Shown here: positions 7,130 to 14,105 of the stretch, one piece after another
Position numbering within the stretch: position 1 is the first letter of the stretch
Layout: each line of letters opens with the position of its first letter
Assembly: GCA_003022815.1 (NCBI GenBank)
Contig: PXSL01000076.1
Location: 1-16,436 of the forward strand
Direction of reading: 5' to 3'
Length of the DNA: 16,436 bases
Source of the DNA: Halobacteriales archaeon SW_5_68_122
Lineage (GTDB): Archaea; Halobacteriota; Halobacteria; Halobacteriales; Haloarculaceae
Notes under the pieces: model-generated
The model's input: the letters and a program-made list of their open reading frames with translations, nothing else
Database searches by the model: none
Told to the model about the DNA's origin: nothing
Position numbers and translations under genes: made by a program

Positions 7130-8056
7130 TCACCCGGGAAACGGGACGTCGAGCTCGTCGCCGTCGTCGGGGACGAATGCACGGTCGCCGTCGAAGACCT
7201 CCCGGGCCTCCCGCTCAAGGGGGTCGGGGTCTCCCGCGTATCGGGAGGAGACGTGCACCAGCGCGAGGCACCGGGCGTCGGCCCGGTTGGCTATCTCGGC
7301 GGCCTGGACCGCCGTCGAGTGAGCCGTTCGGCTCGCACGGTCGGCGTTGTCCGAGGCGAAGGTGGCGTCGTGAATGAGCAGGTCGGCCCCCTCAGCGGCC
7401 TCGACGGTCGCGGCGGTCGGCCGCGTGTCGCCTGTGTAGGCGACGGTCCGGCCGGGCCGAGGGTCGCCGACCACCTGGTTCGGCTGGACGACCGTGCCGT
7501 CATCGAGTTCGACCGGCTCGCCGGCGTGGAGCCGCTGGAACTTCGGGCCGACCGGCACGCCCAGTTCCTCGGCGCGCTCGCGGTCGAAGCGGCCCTTGCG
7601 CTCGTCCTCGACGAGCGCGTAGCCGACCGAGCGGGCGTCGTGGTCGGTCTCGAAGGCCCGGACCTCGTACTCGTCGGCCGACAGCGCGGCGTCGCCGCCG
7701 CCAACGCCGTGTATCCGGACGGGGAAGTCGGGCCGGGCCCCCGTCGCGCCGACCAGCCGCTCGACGTCCGGCTGGGTGCCGCTCGGGACGTGGATCGCCA
7801 GCGGGTCGGTCCGCTCGTTGAAGTCCATCGTCTGCAACAGCCCCGGAATCCCGAGGACGTGGTCGCCGTGGAGGTGCGTGACGAAGACGTGGGAGACGGC
7901 GAAGCCGGTCCCGAACCGCATCATCTGCCGCTGGGTGCCCTCACCGCAGTCGAACAGAAAGCGGTCGCCCTCCCGGCGGAGGAGCACCGAACTCGTGTTC
8001 CGCTGAGTCGTCGGCACCGCGCCGCCGGTCCCCAGGAACGTCACGCACAGCGACAT
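7130..8056 (-). CDS. rnz: Ribonuclease Z (tRNase Z, tRNA 3'-processing endonuclease)
   Basis: The product has 308 residues, the usual length for archaeal short-form tRNase Z. The N terminus MSLCVTFLGTGGAVPTTQRN is family-typical. The metallo-beta-lactamase zinc motif THLHGDHVLGI has HLHGDH at 61-66. Further ligand motifs are seen at H139 (ETDHDARSVGY), D210 (AYTGDTRPT), HSTAVQAAEIA (246-256) and H268 (LVHVSSRY). The enzyme cuts pre-tRNA after the discriminator base so that CCA can be added. The start at 8056 is supported by a TATA box 25 nt upstream and by homology beginning at this Met. A longer upstream frame is a shadow. The gene is intact and separate from the operon downstream. Confidence 0.95.
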   Translation of the reverse strand: MSLCVTFLGTGGAVPTTQRNTSSVLLRREGDRFLFDCGEGTQRQMMRFGTGFAVSHVFVTHLHGDHVLGIPGLLQTMDFNERTDPLAIHVPSGTQPDVERLVGATGARPDFPVRIHGVGGGDAALSADEYEVRAFETDHDARSVGYALVEDERKGRFDRERAEELGVPVGPKFQRLHAGEPVELDDGTVVQPNQVVGDPRPGRTVAYTGDTRPTAATVEAAEGADLLIHDATFASDNADRASRTAHSTAVQAAEIANRADARCLALVHVSSRYAGDPDPLEREAREVFDGDRAFVPDDGDELDVPFPG

Positions 8057-8077
8057 GCCCGGAGCAAACGGCGGCGT

Positions 8078-8085
8078 GGATAAAC
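8078..8085 (-). promoter_or_regulatory. TATA box of rnz
   Basis: The minus strand reads gtttatcc, a close match to the haloarchaeal TTTATA-type box, about 25 nt before the ATG at 8056. The transcript is probably leaderless. Confidence 0.6.
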
Positions 8086-8127
8086 CGACTTCGGTGTCGG
8101 GACGGCGCCGACCCGGCGACGCCCGCT

Positions 8128-8999
8128 TCAAACGTGTTTGAACCAGTCGTCGTAGCCCTCGAGTTCGCCCGCCACGAGGTCGAAGAACTGCTGCTGTATC
8201 TCCTCGGTGATGGGGCCGCGCTTTCCGTTGCCGACCTCCGTGTCGTCGACGCTCCGGATGGGCGTCACCTCGGCGGCGGTGCCGGTGAAGAACAGCTCGT
8301 CGGCGGTGTACAGCTCCCCCCGCGAGATGGCGGCGTCGTCGTGGACGGTGTAGCCGAGGTCGCGAGCCAGCCGGATGGCGGTGTCGCGGGTGATGCCGTC
8401 GAGGATGGACTCGGCGAGGCCGGTCGTGTAGATCTCGCCGTCGTTGACCATGAAGATGTTCTCGCCGGGACCCTCGGCGACCTTGCCCTCTTTGTTGAGG
8501 ACGATGGCCTCGACGTAGCCGTTCCGGCGGGCCTCCTCGCCGGCCAGCATCGAGTTGATGTACGGCCCCGTCGCCTTCACGTTGGTCGGAATCTGGCTGG
8601 AGGCGTGCTTGCGCCACGACGACACCATCACGTCGACGCCGTTCTCGATGGCGTCCTCGCCGAGGTAGGTGCCCCACGGCCAGCAGGCGACCATCGTCTC
8701 CGTCGGGCAGTCGGCCGGCGAGACGCCCAATTGGTCGTAGCCGTAGTAGACCAGCGGCCGGATGTAACAGGAGTGCAGTTCCTGGCGGCGAATCAGCTCG
8801 ACCGTGGCGTCGGTTATCTCCCCGCGGGTGTGGGTTATCTCGTGGTCGAGCCGTCGACGGTGTCGTAACACCGCACGCCCTCGAACACCGCTGTGCCGTA
8901 GTGCAGCGAGTGGGTCAGCACGTGGGTCTGTGCGTCGTCCCAATCGACGAACTCCCCGTCCATCCAAATGGTATCGACGTCCATCTCCTCGAAGGACAT
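8128..8999 (-). pseudogene. ilvE: Branched-chain amino acid aminotransferase, internal deletion and frameshift
   Basis: From ATG 8999 the frame reads [20 protein letters not shown] and continues through [20 protein letters not shown] to VDGS, the conserved N terminus of class IV (D-amino-acid/BCAT fold) aminotransferases. It then meets a stop. A second frame picks up at about 8841-8850 with [20 protein letters not shown] and continues to the TGA at 8128. It includes the lysine of TNVKATGPYINSMLAGEEA near the PLP site, EAIVLNKEGKVAEGPGENIF and the FTGTAAEVTPI loop that holds the cofactor phosphate. About 24 codons, the family's AIFRW-to-KPYD segment, are missing, and the length is 3n+2. The intact enzyme makes valine, leucine and isoleucine from their 2-oxo acids. 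TATA-like ctcattacg lies about 27 nt upstream of the start (around 9022-9030). Confidence 0.88.
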
Positions 9000-9339
9000 A
9001 CTCGACGTGTGGGCGCGCCCCGTAATGAGTGTTGCACACCGACCTTTTTGCACGGGTGGTCGCTGCGCGACCACCCGGCAAAAACGTCGATGAAAAAGAC
9101 ACGTCGGCCCTCCCTACGGTCGGGCCTCGGTCCCGCGCCTCACTTCGTTCGGCGCGGTGAACCCCTCGGTCACTTCGTTCCCTCGCGGATGCTGGACGAA
9201 AGACCGATATTCTGACTGCTCTGGCGTGCCATCAGTACATACGACGAAATCAAGCGCGCCGGGGGCGTTCGAGATCGTGTCGCGGCTGGTCACGGCGGTC
9301 GACGACGGGTATCGGGCCATTGGACGACCCCGCGTGCGG
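9000..9339. repeat. Intergenic region with dispersed repeat (copy 2) and strong hairpin
   Basis: The gap between ilvE and ribB. It holds a perfect 11-bp inverted repeat, cgggtggtcgc at 9053-9063 and gcgaccacccg at 9067-9077, with loop tgc. Directly after come acccggcaaaaa (9073-9084) and tcgatgaaaaa (9087-9097), both also present in copy 1 near 438-497. tcacttcgttc occurs twice, near 9140-9150 and 9170-9180. A 68-codon frame on the minus strand (about 9320 to 9114) runs into the repeat and ends in repeat-encoded residues, so I do not call it a gene. The ilvE promoter lies at the left edge. Confidence 0.6.
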
Positions 9340-10065
9340 TCAGCCGAACCGCGCCAGCAGTTCCGCGCCCTCGACGTACACCAGGCCGTGCCGGTCGGCG
9401 TACGCGCGGGCGCCGGCCGGCGGCAGCGCATCGGCGCCCTCGTCGTCGAGCATCTCACAGACCACGACGGCGGGTTCGACGCCGGCGGCGTCGGCCAGCG
9501 CCACCCCGAGTTCGGTGTGGCCCTCCCGGTCGGCCAGCAGGTCCGGGGCGGCCCGCAGCAGGTGGACGTGACCGGGCGCGCGGAACCGCTCGGCGAACGC
9601 CTCCGGGCCCGCGTCGACGGCCCCGTGGGCGGCATCGCCGGCCATCGCCGTCGCGCGCCGGACCGCCGCGGCGGCGCCGCCCAGTTCTGAGATGGTCAGC
9701 GCGCGGTCCGCGTCGGTGATGCCGGTGAAGCTGTCGCGGTGGTTGACCGTCAGCGAGAACGACGAGCGGTCGTCGTACGAGAGGTCGTGTGACGCGGCGG
9801 CGGGGTGGTCGATGGTCTCCTGGACGAACGGCAGCCCCCACGTCGCACAGACGTCGTCGGGCAGGGCGACACAGACCAGTCCGCCGGCGTCGTTGCGCAT
9901 ACGGGCGACGTCGCCCGCGTCGACGGCGGCGGCCGGGTAGACGAGGTCGACCTCTCCCTCCCGGTCAGCGGCGTCGTGTATCAGCACCGGTTCGCCGGCG
10001 GCGAAGGCGGCGACGGCGGCCTCGACGCCCCGGCGGGCGCCGACGGTGTCACTGCTCCGAGACAT
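9340..10065 (-). CDS. ribB: 3,4-dihydroxy-2-butanone 4-phosphate synthase
   Basis: The product has 241 residues and every DHBP-synthase landmark in order: [20 protein letters not shown] (acidic DREGE metal/substrate loop), [36 protein letters not shown] (archaeal form of the central substrate motif), [20 protein letters not shown] and [18 protein letters not shown] (second metal-binding His region). It converts ribulose 5-phosphate to the four-carbon unit used by lumazine synthase in riboflavin synthesis. The ATG at 10065 lies 17 bp inside the 3' end of the riboflavin kinase gene, so the two are co-transcribed and probably translationally coupled. The gene is intact. Confidence 0.93.
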   Translation of the reverse strand: MSRSSDTVGARRGVEAAVAAFAAGEPVLIHDAADREGEVDLVYPAAAVDAGDVARMRNDAGGLVCVALPDDVCATWGLPFVQETIDHPAAASHDLSYDDRSSFSLTVNHRDSFTGITDADRALTISELGGAAAAVRRATAMAGDAAHGAVDAGPEAFAERFRAPGHVHLLRAAPDLLADREGHTELGVALADAAGVEPAVVVCEMLDDEGADALPPAGARAYADRHGLVYVEGAELLARFG

Positions 10066-10674
10066 GGATGGTGAGTTCGTCGTCGTCCTCGAGGTCCATC
10101 TCGTCGCGGAGCCGGTCGGGGGCGATGACCTCCAGCTGGTCCTCGCCGTGCAGAACGCCGGCCCGTAGGTGCGCTCGTCGTCTTCCCAGCCGTCGATGCC
10201 GATGGGGTCCAGCGCGTCCATCCGGGTGCGGGCGCGGACGCTCTCGTCGTCCAGGTCGACGTTGAGCGTCCCCTCGAACGGCTCGTAGCCCAGCCGCTCG
10301 CGGAACTGCCGCATGTAGCCCGACAGCGAGATGTAGTGGCGGCCCTCTCCCATGCCGCCGGTGACGGCGCCCGCCAACTCGACGTCGGCGTCGCCCTCGA
10401 ACAGCCGCCGGTAGTCGGCGTACTCCCGCTGGAGGGCGCGCTCGCCGGCCTCGGTGACGGCGACGAGTTGTCCGTCTCCGGTCATCTTGCGCTCGACGTA
10501 GCCGGCGTCCTCGAGCCGCTGGAGCCGCCGCGATGCGGTCTGGTTCGACGCGTCCAGCCGGTCGGCCAGTGCCGCACACGTCACCGTCGTCCGACCCTCG
10601 AGCGCGCCGTCGAGGGCGATGAGCTTCAGCGTCGCCAGCTCGTCGTGCCCGACGCGCTCGGTTGTCCGTGTCAT
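10049..10674 (-). pseudogene. rbkR: HTH-regulator/CTP-dependent riboflavin kinase (RbkR type), internal deletion and frameshift
   Basis: Residues about 10-90 from ATG 10674 form a MarR-like winged helix-turn-helix ([20 protein letters not shown] then DAGYVERKM). From about 97 the archaeal riboflavin kinase domain begins with [20 protein letters not shown] and [11 protein letters not shown], and it reaches TYGPAFC. The C-terminal piece [20 protein letters not shown] to HVSEQ and the TGA at 10049 lies in another frame. The join is at about 10148-10155. About 20 codons of the kinase domain are absent, and the length is 3n+2. Archaeal proteins with this architecture are known as RbkR, a riboflavin kinase that also represses riboflavin genes, which suits the position before ribB. 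TATA-like gcttatg lies 28 nt upstream. Confidence 0.85.
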
Positions 10675-10698
10675 ACCACCGGGTAGGGGACTACTCGG

Positions 10699-10705
10699 CA
10701 TAAGC
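10699..10705 (-). promoter_or_regulatory. TATA box of the rbkR-ribB operon
   Basis: The minus strand reads gcttatg, centred 28 nt before the ATG at 10674, consistent with a leaderless transcript. Confidence 0.45.
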
Positions 10706-10722
10706 GTAACGAAGATGGTAAG

Positions 10723-10735
10723 CATTCCGGGAATG
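10723..10735. promoter_or_regulatory. 13-bp palindrome upstream of rbkR, candidate operator
   Basis: cattcc-g-ggaatg is a perfect inverted repeat placed about 18 bp upstream of the rbkR TATA box. Because the first gene encodes its own helix-turn-helix domain, autoregulation through a nearby palindrome is plausible but not shown. Confidence 0.3.
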
Positions 10736-10911
10736 GAACGGGGCCGCGGTGGACCGCTTGTATCCGTGTCTAACGCTCGTGCAGTGAAGAACCCGTCGCT
10801 CCCGGCGTCTCTCTCGTTCACACGTACTACACTTCACGCTCGAAGTCGAATACAAAACCAGACAACTTCCGGCAATAATGACTTATTGGAGTATCCCCCG
10901 CGTAGGGTCAG

Positions 10912-11385
10912 ATGGTAGACGGTATCTCATAACGGAATCTGCTACGTACTAGTGCGGCCGCGACGGCTGGACTCGGATTCGTCGGAACCGTGGCGGCCGA
11001 GGGCGAGACGGCCCCGCAGATAGGGAGCCAGATTCTCTGCGTCGACCCGACGGGCATCGAGGACCGGACCGCGACGGCATCGGCCGCCGAGCCGCTGCCG
11101 GAGCCGGCCACCGGTATCCAGCCCGGCTCGCCGCTGATCATCACCATCGAGAGCACCGGGATCTTCGGCTGCTCGGCGAGCTTCATCGGGGGGAATACGT
11201 CCACGACGCTGGACGACTTCGACGACGAGCGCGGGAACTCGCCGGTGTTCGACGGCGACCGCCACCCGCTGTACGTCGGCGCCGCGGGCCACTGCTTCCT
11301 CGCCGGCGGGAAGAACGCGACCGAGAACGCCAGGCGCGAGGGTGAAAGAGACGACAGCCTCCAGCCGGCCGACCGGCGGGAATAA
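10912..11385 (+). pseudogene. Truncated trypsin-like serine protease with nonsense codon in the Tat signal
   Basis: The frame from ATG 10912 reads MVDGIS, then TAA at 10930-10932, then RNLLRTSAAATAGLGFVGTV and on to the TAA at 11383-11385. A Tat signal expects an Arg before RNLLR, so the stop appears to replace the first twin arginine. The body (ATGIQPGSPLIITIESTG, GCSASFIGG, LYVGAAGHCFLAGGKNATEN) parallels the intact protease that follows and includes the catalytic-His motif AAGHCF. The coding sequence then ends, so the Asp and Ser regions are gone. An internal GTG at 10990 could start a signal-less peptide, but it would have no catalytic triad. TATA-like acttatt at 10881-10887 lies about 28 nt before the ATG. 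This looks like a decayed tandem duplicate. Confidence 0.75.
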
Positions 11386-11413
11386 AATCATCGGCAATGT
11401 ACGGCATCAGCCG

Positions 11414-11419
11414 TTTATA
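11414..11419 (+). promoter_or_regulatory. TATA box of the trypsin-like protease
   Basis: Perfect tttata is centred 24 nt before ATG 11440 and 27 nt before the second in-frame ATG 11443. The second distance is closer to the usual spacing for a leaderless start. Confidence 0.65.
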
Positions 11420-11439
11420 CTGACCATTCGATACAGTAA

Positions 11440-12348
11440 ATGATGCGTGACAAAGACGAGTTGACGCGTCGCAGTCTGCTTCGAGCGAGTGCAGCAACGG
11501 CAGCCGGAATCGGCGGCGTCGGGACCGCCTCGGCGACGGAGACGACAGATGGCGACCTCGACCGCCGGGGGTCCGCCGAGCGGGTTCCCTGCCTGGAGGT
11601 CGAAGACGAGACCGAGACCGCGACCGTCGCTGGTGGCGTCCCCGAGCGGGCCAGCGGTATCCGCCCCGGGTCGCAGATGTTCATCACCTTCCTGGACGGC
11701 ACGACCGCCGGCTGTACGGCCAACTTCGTCTGGCGGGACGGCGGCGGCGACCTCTACATCGGCGCGGCCGGCCACTGCTTCCTGCCGAGCGAACTGGACG
11801 TCTCAGTCTGTGCCGACTGCACCGTCGGCGGGACGACCGGCCTGACCTTCACCGGGACAACCATCGGCCTCGGTGACGTCGTCTACGCCCGGCAGGCGCT
11901 CCCGGGCGGCTCGGAGGTGGGCCACGACTTCGGCATCGTCCGCATCCCGTCGGGTGTTGAGGACGCCGTCGACCCCTCGTTGCCGCAGTTCGGCGGCCCC
12001 ACCGGCGTCTCGAAGGAGGCCGTCCCGGCCGGCCTCCCGGTCAACCAGTACGGCGCCGGCGTCGCCAACGGCGAGGTGTTCCCGACGATGGGGTCGAACG
12101 GCGTCTCGGAGGGCGACCTCGGCACCTCGGAGTCGTGGTACGCCGCCATTCGCGCGTCGCCGGGCGATTCCGGGTCGCCGTTGGGGGCCACCGAGGCCGG
12201 GACGGGCGTCGAGGGCGGCGACGCCGCCGGCATCCTGACGCACCTCACCGCCACTGGCACCGCAGGCACGACGATGGGCCGCTGCGCGGAGATGGTCCAG
12301 CAGGACATCGGCCTCAGTATCGAGACGGTGCTCGCCGGCGAACGTTAG
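11440..12348 (+). CDS. Tat-exported trypsin-like (chymotrypsin-fold) serine protease
   Basis: The product has 302 residues. A twin-arginine signal occupies about 1-32 (RRSLLRASAATAAGIGG, cleavage near TASA), so the folded protein would be exported. The catalytic triad is visible: His112 in IGAAGHCFLP, Asp163 in VGHDFGIVRIP and Ser244 in ASPGDSGSPLGA. Cys92 and Cys113 flank the His region as the usual disulfide. Cys124/Cys127 form a CADC motif. Two Met codons (11440, 11443) are possible starts, and the TATA spacing slightly favours 11443. The substrate is unknown. A truncated paralogue lies immediately upstream, so this is the surviving member of a tandem pair. Confidence 0.85.
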   Translation: MMRDKDELTRRSLLRASAATAAGIGGVGTASATETTDGDLDRRGSAERVPCLEVEDETETATVAGGVPERASGIRPGSQMFITFLDGTTAGCTANFVWRDGGGDLYIGAAGHCFLPSELDVSVCADCTVGGTTGLTFTGTTIGLGDVVYARQALPGGSEVGHDFGIVRIPSGVEDAVDPSLPQFGGPTGVSKEAVPAGLPVNQYGAGVANGEVFPTMGSNGVSEGDLGTSESWYAAIRASPGDSGSPLGATEAGTGVEGGDAAGILTHLTATGTAGTTMGRCAEMVQQDIGLSIETVLAGER

Positions 12349-13304
12349 GAGGCGTAGGGGTTCGCCTCCCAGAACTCCGAACCGCCCTTCAGCTTCGGCA
12401 CCCAGGTGTCCTCCTCGCGCGCCAGCAGCGCGACCCGCGACGCCTCGACGTCTCGCAACACGGGGTGGGTCGGCAGGTACTCGCCGACGGCTTCAGTGAA
12501 CCCGACGACCGCCTCATGGTCCGGCATCACGTCGCGGTCCAGCCGGTCCCGGGAGTTGCCGACGTGCATGAACGCCTTCATCTCGACGAAGTCCGCGTCG
12601 GCGCGGTAGAACATCGCGGCGTACCACTCCGGGTGGTGGATGTTGTAGCCGGACAGCAGCGTCGTCCGCAGGACGGTCCGGGTGTCGTCCTTGTCGGCGA
12701 GGACGTCCAGCGTCTCGACGAGCCGGTCCCAGGCGTCGTCCTCGACGGCCTTGACCACCTCGCCGAACGTCTTCCGGTCGGGCGCGTCGACGCTGACGTA
12801 CAGTTGCGTCGGGTCGCACGCCTCCAGCACCTCCGGACGGGTGCCGTTGGAGACCAGGAAAGTCGTGATTCCCCGGTCGCCGAACGCCTCGATGAGCTCC
12901 GGCAGGTACGGGTACAGCGTCGGTTCGCCGTCAAGCGAGATAGCGACGTGGCGCGGCTCCATGGCCTCCTCGAAGGCTTCCCGCGGCACGTCGTCGTTGC
13001 CGCCGAACCCGCTTAGGAGTTTACGCTGGAGGTCAATAGAGGCGTCGACGACGGCCTCGGGGTCGTCCCACTCGACGCCGTCGAGTTCGTAGGCGTGGCC
13101 GGTGTGGTCCCGCCAGCAGAACACACAGCGCTCGTTGCACTTGACGACGGGCGTCATCTGGATGCAACGGTGCGACTGGATGCCGTAGAAGGTGTTCTTG
13201 TAACATCGGCCCTCCCCGCGCAGGGCGTTGGCCGTCCACCCGCAGGTCTGGGCGGCGGTATGATTCTCGCTGTGGTAGTCCGGGTCGCTGACCTGCTTTG
13301 GCAT
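12345..13304 (-). CDS. taw1: 4-demethylwyosine synthase (tRNA-Phe guanosine-37 modification, radical SAM)
   Basis: The product is a 319-residue radical SAM protein. The SAM cluster motif is Cys56-x3-Cys60-x2-Cys63 (CNERCVFCW). Three further cysteines at 21, 34 and 47 (13-residue spacing each) match the second iron-sulfur cluster of Taw1/TYW1. The family segments YKNTFYGIQSHRCIQMTPVV, AISLDGEPTLYP, TFLVSNGT, YVSVDAPD, TTLLSGYNIH and EMKAFMHVG are all present. The enzyme builds the tricyclic base 4-demethylwyosine from pyruvate and N1-methylguanosine 37 of tRNA-Phe. The stop overlaps the end of the converging protease gene by 4 bp. A TATA-like tctttagt lies 29 nt before the ATG. The gene is intact. 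Confidence 0.93.
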   Translation of the reverse strand: MPKQVSDPDYHSENHTAAQTCGWTANALRGEGRCYKNTFYGIQSHRCIQMTPVVKCNERCVFCWRDHTGHAYELDGVEWDDPEAVVDASIDLQRKLLSGFGGNDDVPREAFEEAMEPRHVAISLDGEPTLYPYLPELIEAFGDRGITTFLVSNGTRPEVLEACDPTQLYVSVDAPDRKTFGEVVKAVEDDAWDRLVETLDVLADKDDTRTVLRTTLLSGYNIHHPEWYAAMFYRADADFVEMKAFMHVGNSRDRLDRDVMPDHEAVVGFTEAVGEYLPTHPVLRDVEASRVALLAREEDTWVPKLKGGSEFWEANPYAS

Positions 13305-13328
13305 GCCCTCGTATTGTGGCGGCGACGC

Positions 13329-13336
13329 ACTAAAGA
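13329..13336 (-). promoter_or_regulatory. TATA box of taw1
   Basis: The minus strand reads tctttagt about 29 nt upstream of the ATG at 13304. No other AT-rich element is closer. Confidence 0.45.
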
Positions 13337-13381
13337 CCGCGGTTCACCGTCTCGTTCACCCCGGTGGCACTACAGTTTGTG

Positions 13382-13424
13382 AAACGTTTGCGAGCCGAGC
13401 GGTCAATAGAGTACCCAAACGTTT
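13382..13424. promoter_or_regulatory. Two AAACGTTT palindromes in a divergent promoter region
   Basis: The perfect 8-bp palindrome aaacgttt occurs at 13382-13389 and 13417-13424, starts 35 bp apart. It lies in an AT-rich island between the divergent taw1 and 13512 genes. A TATA-like atatat (13445-13450) follows. Paired identical palindromes ahead of a promoter suggest an operator. No regulator is identified. Confidence 0.35.
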
Positions 13425-13511
13425 ACTTCGCTGGTGACTCTCACATATATCCTAAAACAATTTGTATCCTTTCTACAGAATCCTTTTGCGTCGGCCGGGG
13501 GGTTTCGGAAT

Positions 13512-14015
13512 ATGCTGCGAGGACTCGACGCCCAGGGGTCCGACGAGGACCTCATCGTGGTGAAGGTCGCGGACAGACCGACGCTCGAGGGGACGACGAC
13601 CGTCTACATCCGGACCGGCGTCTCCTCGGTAGTCCGGGACCGGCAGGCCCGCGTCCGGGAGACGTTCGACCAGTTGCGGAGCGCGGGCGTCCTCAAGAAC
13701 GTCGACGTGGTGGAGTGGCCCGAGCGGGCCCGGACGCCGGCCGACACCGATGTCGAGGCCGAGGCCGTCGCCCGCTACGACAAGTTCGTCGGACTCGTCG
13801 GCGCCGAAGCGCTCGAACCGTTCTTCAAGGAGCGGTCGGCGACGGGCGCGGACGACCGGGTCGTCGACCTGCCGGCCATCTGTATCGTCCACCGGGACGA
13901 CGGGACGCCCAGCGCGCTGTACCCGCACTGGAGCGACGGGACCCACCACAGCATCGAGGACTGCACCCGGGCACTCTGTGCCGGCGACGGCATCAGGAAC
14001 CTCCGACCGTCCTGA
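13512..14015 (+). CDS. Haloarchaeal conserved protein of unknown function
   Basis: The product has 167 residues and no signal or membrane segment. A conserved-looking core TVYIRTGVSSVVRDRQARVR then ETFDQLRSAG (30-59) is followed by VDVVEWPERARTP, EPFFKERSATGADDR (102-116) and VDLPAICIVHRDDGTPSALY then PHWSDGTHHSIED (118-150). The arrangement resembles haloarchaeal proteins annotated as HTH-domain or hypothetical, in which a strand, a helical RxxxVxxxxxxL segment and a C-terminal beta region recur. The function is unknown. ATG 13512 is preferred over the frame-consistent ATG 13434, because the upstream stretch is AT-rich promoter-like DNA with a TATA-like atatat and two aaacgttt palindromes. 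With that start the transcript would carry a leader of some 35-40 nt. Confidence 0.7.
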   Translation: MLRGLDAQGSDEDLIVVKVADRPTLEGTTTVYIRTGVSSVVRDRQARVRETFDQLRSAGVLKNVDVVEWPERARTPADTDVEAEAVARYDKFVGLVGAEALEPFFKERSATGADDRVVDLPAICIVHRDDGTPSALYPHWSDGTHHSIEDCTRALCAGDGIRNLRPS

Positions 14016-14105
14016 GTCGGCCGCTGGCGTCGAGGAGGCCACCCGAGCGGTACGGGGCCACCGCCATCCGGAAGGCCCTTTTGACCCGGCCGTCGAACTG
14101 TGAGT

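Noticed and set aside
6077..8083. A 668-codon plus-strand frame across the lipoprotein, rnz and permease region
   Set aside because: It is an antisense shadow of GC-rich genes, which leave the opposite strand open. Composition and lack of motifs argue against it, and the minus-strand genes are clear.
7130..8677. Long minus-strand frame extending rnz upstream by some 200 codons
   Set aside because: The extension is a shadow frame of ilvE, rich in Arg/Gly/Pro; rnz homology and the TATA box place its start at 8056.
9114..9320. A 68-codon minus-strand frame after ribB (MARYPSSTAVTSRDTISNAP and on)
   Set aside because: Its C-terminal third is encoded by the tcacttcgttc repeat and it matches no family I recognise; it may be a remnant, but I cannot support a gene.
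9340..10821. A 493-codon frame that seems to fuse riboflavin kinase and ribB into one protein
   Set aside because: The link region (about 10065-10150) is out-of-frame kinase sequence created by the rbkR deletion. The true kinase C terminus lies in another frame with its own stop at 10049, and ribB has its own ATG at 10065.
13434..13511. N-terminal extension of the 13512 gene from ATG 13434
   Set aside because: The added residues are encoded by AT-rich promoter-like DNA containing a TATA-like element, and the composition differs sharply from the acidic core.
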